A stretch of 64,000 nucleotides of DNA from Treponema sp. Marseille-Q4130 (lineage in GTDB: Bacteria > Spirochaetota > Spirochaetia > Treponematales > Treponemataceae), in NCBI RefSeq assembly GCF_014334325.1, contig NZ_JACSET010000010.1, forward strand, positions 1-64,000. Reading direction: 5' to 3'. Both the position numbers and the translations under genes were made by a program. The notes under the pieces were generated by a model. The model saw only the letters and a list, made by a program, of their open reading frames with translations. It searched no databases and was not told where the DNA came from. Each line of letters begins with the position of its first letter. Within the stretch, counting starts at the first letter, position 1. Shown in pieces: positions 59,409 through 64,000 of this stretch.

Positions 59409-62198
59409 TCAGTAAGGGCAATACAATTGCTCAAAGGATTTATTAAATCTCCGTTTCATTTCTATGTCTTCGGTATTAAAAAACGGTAAACCAATTAACA
59501 CATAAGAACTGTTCCGTTCTATAACGGCATGCTCTTTTCCGTAGCGTTTAGCGATCTCTTCCAGAAAATCTTGTTTCCAACCGTCGTTGTCATCTCCCGC
59601 AAGAAACCTGCCTTTCGGTTCGATAAAGACCTGATAATATGCATTGGGATTACCGGTTTTTCCGTGCAGAAATAATAAAAAATCCGGTTGAAAACCGCGG
59701 CCGGTATCAAAGTCAAAAATCTTATATACTTCTTCATTTCGGAGCAACTGAAAAGAATCGTAATTCGCAAGTAAATTTGATTTTCTGTCTTTTATAAATT
59801 GAATTAAGTTGCGTTCTTCGCTTGTACCCCAAAATGCATCAAGTGCATACCAATCTGCGGTTTGTAATTCTTTCTCCAATGTTTTGTTTTCCTGTGTTTC
59901 CGATGCTTGTTCATCGATAAAAATGAGTTTTTCTTTAGTAAAACATACCTTCCCTTTTTGCTGATTGAATGAAAACATATCCGAAAATTTTACTAATCGG
60001 AAATCAGTTCCTTTATATGGATTATCAAATTTTTCCAATTTACTTTGCAGATTAGTAAAAAAATTTTCACACATTTCCAGCATTTTTTTATTCGGAATAT
60101 TCTCATATTTGTCTGTATCATGCGTGAGCATAATTCTTACATCTTTTATAAAATCAAAAAACTCTTCCATACTCTGAACATTAAATCGTCGGAGTATATT
60201 TTCAAAACTATAGTAGGAAGCGGCATTTGCATTAAGGCGATGAATGGCTTTATATTTTATATGAATCGGAATATCGAAAAAAATTAATGATTTTGTATTG
60301 AAGTGCCCGCTTGCAACTGCGAGATATGCATCGTCTTTTTGAAAATCAACTGTCCGTATTTCAGAATACGGATTTGTAGTGATTCTATACTCAAACGGCG
60401 GAAGATTTTGAAAATCATCCGGCAGCTTTTTTAATCTGCGCTCGGAGTTTTCTATGCGGTCATTCACAAATAAATACATTCCGTTCAGCATTTGTTGTTG
60501 CTTCGGTTTTACAGGAAATATTTTTTGTGTTCGTTTTTCCGTCATCAATCCTTTATTTTTAAGCTCATTCGATAACTCATTGATATAGCGATGATCTTCG
60601 TCGGAATGAAAATAGAATTCTTCCAAAATACGCAGCTCATTTCGGATATCATCATCGAACTTACGGCGGCTAACCGGCATATCGTTATAGGCAAACGGAT
60701 AATAACGAACGCCGCGACCTATCAGCTGAACTTCACTTGTTGTGCTTGTACCGGCTTTATGTTTTTTTGTATCCGTATCGCGTCCCGTATACAATCGAAC
60801 AATGTCGTATAGGTTCAGTACATCCCAGCCTTCGGTAAGACGTTGTACAGTAAAAATTGCTCTAATATGATTATCATAATCTTCAAGACTGTTTAAAAGC
60901 CGGTCAATTTCGGAATCGGTTTTTTCTTTTTTGGTTTTATTTGTCTTACTGTTCGTGATGATGATAGTACGCTCTTGAAAATTTTCACGGATATAATCAA
61001 CAATATTTTCAAAAGAATATTCATCCTCTTTTAGATATACCAAAATCCGCTCAAAGATATTGCCGTCCACGGTATATAATGACGGAATTGAATCATCAGC
61101 CGGTATAGTTATTTTTGAAAGATTATGAATAAAATTAAAGTCGGAAGCTGTTACGGATTTGCATAATGCAATAAACTTTCCGCAATCTGCTTTTGAATCT
61201 TCAATTGTTTTGCTTCTAAAAAGAATAACTGGTTTAAAATTCGGAATTCCCGCTTTTAGCGCAATGCGATAACGGTACCAATGTAACAGCAATGCCTGTA
61301 AAATTCTTTCTTTTAATGTAAGATTGGATCGAACAAGGCGGATATGTTTTGTACAACCGGCTTCTACGAAGTCTTTCAATTCAAATTTGATAATTATTTT
61401 ATCTTCATACTTTTGTAAAACTTCAGGCGTATTCGGAACCGTTGCAGTAAATTCCAAAAGCGCGTTATTATTTTTGTTTTGATTTTTACCGTCTTTGTTT
61501 AAAATACAATGACAAACGGTATGTTCCCAAGAACGTTCAATATCTTCTTCTTTCGCAGAATCTTTTAATTCTCCGATAAAAGAAATATCATCTGAAAGAG
61601 TGGTTTGTTTTTTCTTTATCGTACTTGCATTTAAGTGATGCGCTTCATCCCCGAACAGAATAATATCACGTTTTTGCAAGTCCGAAAGTAATACGGAGTT
61701 TTCACTTTCTTTATAAATATCATTATGCAGTTTTTGAATTGTCGTAAATTTTATCTGTATATCATCGCAGAAATCCGAAAACATATCGACTTCTCGAAAT
61801 ACAACCCGTCTGCAGTCAATGACGACATTTTCTTTGAATAAGTATTTAGTATGCTTTGTGTCGATAAAGTTTGCCTGTGTCTTTCCGAGAATGGCATTTT
61901 GATTGACAAAAAATATGAAATTCCTATACCCTTGTTTATAATAATATAAAATCAATGCAGCCATAACGAGCGTCTTACCGCTTCCAGTAGCCATATTGAA
62001 CATAAGATGATTCGGCAAAAGCATTTCACTTTTTTTAAGCTGTTTTGAACGCTGTTTTTCATTGATGAGAAAATTTTCCAAAGCTGTGCGTTGCCAGTCA
62101 TATAGCGGATATTTTAAGTTATCCGTAATGTATGAAGGAATTGCATAATCGCTTTCATCGAGAATTTCTTTTTGAATTTTAATTTTATCGACTAGCAT
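59409..62198 (-). CDS. Type III restriction enzyme, Res subunit
   Basis: A 929-aa superfamily 2 helicase-nuclease. Walker A MATGSGKTLVMAALIL, DEAH box FGDEAHHLNAST, late motif VQLIGRGVRYYPF, and a C-terminal PD-(D/E)xK site (GFQPDFLLFL ... FIEPKGRF). Res uses ATP to move along DNA and cuts when two sites meet, with the Mod subunit recognising the sequence. The ATG shares one base with the mod stop (TAATG), so translation is coupled. Markedly AT-rich compared with genes before 59 kb. Confidence 0.94.
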   Translation of the reverse strand: MLVDKIKIQKEILDESDYAIPSYITDNLKYPLYDWQRTALENFLINEKQRSKQLKKSEMLLPNHLMFNMATGSGKTLVMAALILYYYKQGYRNFIFFVNQNAILGKTQANFIDTKHTKYLFKENVVIDCRRVVFREVDMFSDFCDDIQIKFTTIQKLHNDIYKESENSVLLSDLQKRDIILFGDEAHHLNASTIKKKQTTLSDDISFIGELKDSAKEEDIERSWEHTVCHCILNKDGKNQNKNNNALLEFTATVPNTPEVLQKYEDKIIIKFELKDFVEAGCTKHIRLVRSNLTLKERILQALLLHWYRYRIALKAGIPNFKPVILFRSKTIEDSKADCGKFIALCKSVTASDFNFIHNLSKITIPADDSIPSLYTVDGNIFERILVYLKEDEYSFENIVDYIRENFQERTIIITNSKTNKTKKEKTDSEIDRLLNSLEDYDNHIRAIFTVQRLTEGWDVLNLYDIVRLYTGRDTDTKKHKAGTSTTSEVQLIGRGVRYYPFAYNDMPVSRRKFDDDIRNELRILEEFYFHSDEDHRYINELSNELKNKGLMTEKRTQKIFPVKPKQQQMLNGMYLFVNDRIENSERRLKKLPDDFQNLPPFEYRITTNPYSEIRTVDFQKDDAYLAVASGHFNTKSLIFFDIPIHIKYKAIHRLNANAASYYSFENILRRFNVQSMEEFFDFIKDVRIMLTHDTDKYENIPNKKMLEMCENFFTNLQSKLEKFDNPYKGTDFRLVKFSDMFSFNQQKGKVCFTKEKLIFIDEQASETQENKTLEKELQTADWYALDAFWGTSEERNLIQFIKDRKSNLLANYDSFQLLRNEEVYKIFDFDTGRGFQPDFLLFLHGKTGNPNAYYQVFIEPKGRFLAGDDNDGWKQDFLEEIAKRYGKEHAVIERNSSYVLIGLPFFNTEDIEMKRRFNKSFEQLYCPY

Positions 62199-64000
62199 TA
62201 CTTATTTCCCTCATCATTACCACGTAGCCGGTAAAAATCTTCCGTAATTGCAACGTCGTTCATGCCGAGTCCAGAGTTATCGTCGTGCCGGTCGTCCGCA
62301 TTAATGTAGAGCTGATTTAAATCGAGCATACGGCAAAATATCTCTTTTTGTTCTTTCAATGTGAGCGATTGAAAACGATCGGTTTTTACTTCTTCATGAA
62401 ATTTCTTTATACGGACGTTGTAGTGTAAAAAATATTTGTTGCGCAGTTCGTCGAATATGGAAATAAGCTCTTCAAGATTTTTACAAGCGGAAATAAGCCG
62501 TACCGCCTGTTCGTTTTTTTGGGCAAGCTCCATGTAAACAAAAGAACCGCCGCCGTGCCAGTTCTCAAGTTTAGAGATTCCGCCCTGTTCACCCTTGATG
62601 ACTTTTTTAAGCCGCTCTATCGTAACCGTATCGATATAATCCATTTGCTCTACGCCGATATATTGTCGATTCATTTTATGCGCAACGGCAGCAGTCGTAC
62701 CGGATCCGAGATGGTAGTCGAGAACGATATCGTTTTGATCGGTCGTAGTATAAGATAATAATTCAAAAATAAGCCCCTCCGGTTTTGAATAGTTAAATGG
62801 TACTTTTCCAAAAAGTTGTTTCATGTGTTTGTTTGATTGAGTATTTGAATATTTTTCTATAATTCCGGTTGGCTGAATCATTCTTTTTTTTATGTTTCCA
62901 TTTTCATCACAATTCAAATATTGTTTTGTATAAACATTTCCATTTGAAAAAACAATAAAATCATTTTCCAATCCCCAGAGGTATTTATCTTTACTCCACC
63001 TCCATCCCCAATCTTTAATACCGGCGCCTCCATTTTGCCTATCCTTCCACTTTTCTTTATCACCGCCGGCATAATAAATCTTACCTTCAAATTCAATAGG
63101 ATAGTCAAGACTCTTTACCCACCCTAAACTGCCACTGTCTAATTTTATTAATTGATATTTTCCCCGTGTTTCAACATACTGATCTTCAAGTTTGTATCTA
63201 TCGATATCTTCGATATCTTTTGGATTAATAACGGCATATTTTTTATTTTTAGCAAAGCATAATATATATTCGTGTTTTTGCCTAAAATGCGTGCTATCAC
63301 TTTTTCCGCCACCTTCTTTATTAAGCCATACTAAAGTTGTCAAAGAATTTTCATAACCGAATACCTCACTCATCAAAACGTGTAATTTTGAAAATTCATT
63401 ATTATCTATACTTATAAAGATTATGCCGTCCTCTTTCAGTAACTCCCGTGCAATTTCAAGCCGGTTTTTCATAAAGGTGAGCCAACTTGAATGATTAAAA
63501 TTATCGTTGTACGCAAAACTGTCTTTTCCCGTATTGTACGGCGGATCTATGTAAATGAGCTTTACCTTGCCTGCAAATTCTTCTTTAAGCGAATGAAGCG
63601 CAAGTAAATTATTTCCTTTGATAATCAAATTATCGGTGATGGTATCTTCCGGAAGCCCACGTTTTTTGTTCAGCTCCGCATCACGGTTTAATTTTTTACA
63701 AAGAGAAGATTTTCCCGATTCATAACGCTTTGCGTTGCAAAATGCTTTCGGGGAAAACAAACTGTCTATTTCATCGCGGGCGAGTACCTCATTGTAAAAC
63801 ACCTCTCGACGTTTGCTCTTTTTTTTCGTATATTGCTGCTCTTTGTCATCATATTCAAAATAGGTATCCAAACCGTCTTCTTTACGCTGACCGCCTTCCA
63901 GTACGCAATCTTTGAACGGAAAATTCAAAACAACTTCGCTCCGGTCAATCAATGGAATGTCTCCCATATACAAGCCGATTTTTTGTCCGAGGTATTTTGA
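62198..64000 (-). CDS. Type III DNA methyltransferase, Mod subunit (5' end outside window)
   Basis: An N6-adenine methyltransferase of the beta class: DPPY motif YIDPPYNTGKDSFAYNDNFN, followed much later by the SAM motif VLDYHLGSGTTAAVAHKMNR. A target-recognition region lies between (about residues 270-440 of the part seen). The frame stays open to the window edge (KYLGQKIGLYMGDIPLIDRS), so the ATG at 63973 is probably internal. No long simple-sequence tract of the kind that makes mod genes phase-variable is visible in the part present. AT-rich like res; probably acquired as a unit. Confidence 0.93.
   Translation of the reverse strand, partial: SKYLGQKIGLYMGDIPLIDRSEVVLNFPFKDCVLEGGQRKEDGLDTYFEYDDKEQQYTKKKSKRREVFYNEVLARDEIDSLFSPKAFCNAKRYESGKSSLCKKLNRDAELNKKRGLPEDTITDNLIIKGNNLLALHSLKEEFAGKVKLIYIDPPYNTGKDSFAYNDNFNHSSWLTFMKNRLEIARELLKEDGIIFISIDNNEFSKLHVLMSEVFGYENSLTTLVWLNKEGGGKSDSTHFRQKHEYILCFAKNKKYAVINPKDIEDIDRYKLEDQYVETRGKYQLIKLDSGSLGWVKSLDYPIEFEGKIYYAGGDKEKWKDRQNGGAGIKDWGWRWSKDKYLWGLENDFIVFSNGNVYTKQYLNCDENGNIKKRMIQPTGIIEKYSNTQSNKHMKQLFGKVPFNYSKPEGLIFELLSYTTTDQNDIVLDYHLGSGTTAAVAHKMNRQYIGVEQMDYIDTVTIERLKKVIKGEQGGISKLENWHGGGSFVYMELAQKNEQAVRLISACKNLEELISIFDELRNKYFLHYNVRIKKFHEEVKTDRFQSLTLKEQKEIFCRMLDLNQLYINADDRHDDNSGLGMNDVAITEDFYRLRGNDEGNK

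Noticed and set aside
62198-64000. Phase-variable mod gene
   Set aside because: No long homopolymer or short tandem repeat was found in the part visible. The 5' end is outside the window, so it stays open there.

Overview
The window reads as a chromosomal segment of a host-associated spirochaete of the genus Treponema. Pointers are a periplasmic-type FlaB flagellin with a sigma-28-like promoter, the cheA / cheW-cheR-like / cheX / cheY operon, two UPF0164 (FadL-like) outer membrane proteins, a DUF4912 + GH57 pair, an lptC-lptA-lptB cluster behind pyrG, dnaX-ybaB-recR, and pyruvate phosphate dikinase. Most genes have medium, near-balanced GC. AT-rich islands stand out at the left edge (about 1-700), around a yefM/yoeB pair (36.1-36.7 kb), around a second toxin-antitoxin locus (42.9-44.0 kb) and over the type III restriction-modification genes at the right edge (59.4-64 kb).

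Layout. 0-5.1 kb: AT-rich lipoprotein, then pyrG-lptC-lptA-lptB overlapping end to start. 5.4-11 kb: UPF0164 barrel, a 1060-aa Ig-repeat/OmpA protein and a divergent barrel protein. 11.2-16.8 kb: chemotaxis operon and an atypical response regulator. 17.1-29 kb: DUF4912/GH57 alpha-glucan genes, a second UPF0164 protein, a 1004-aa coiled/TPR-like protein, a 1553-aa SpoIIE-phosphatase sensor and a small helical protein. 29-33.5 kb: tandem repeat array and two exported flavin reductases. 33.8-36 kb: low-Mr phosphatase and gltX. 36-44 kb: accessory zone with two toxin-antitoxin loci (one broken), a glycosyltransferase-like gene, two Rpn nucleases, a stand-alone Rpn tail gene and a porin. 44-47.2 kb: recR, ybaB, dnaX. 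47.4-50 kb: broken LRR lipoprotein, Rpn remnant, flaB. 50-59 kb: YchJ-like SEC-C protein, rlmB-type methyltransferase, ppdK, MCP, MFS, CAP lipoprotein and a small membrane protein. 59.4-64 kb: type III Res and Mod (Mod runs off the edge).

Main observations. (1) At least eight genes lack a Shine-Dalgarno and carry a sigma-70 -10 box only 6-9 nt before the ATG, which predicts leaderless mRNAs (cheA, gltX, dnaX and others). (2) The CTP synthase has Asp in place of the catalytic Cys of its glutaminase domain. (3) An intergenic repeat of about 140 bp with conserved nested hairpins occurs in five copies. (4) One Rpn gene has a strong internal ribosome site that would produce its C-terminal tail alone, and a second, stand-alone copy of that tail lies just downstream. 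(5) PPDK ends in a histone-H1-like Lys/Ala/Pro tail. (6) The GH57 enzyme appears to lack its catalytic Asp. (7) Two accessory genes are caught in decay: a RelE-like toxin with one nonsense codon, and an LRR lipoprotein with a G9 tract and a frameshift.
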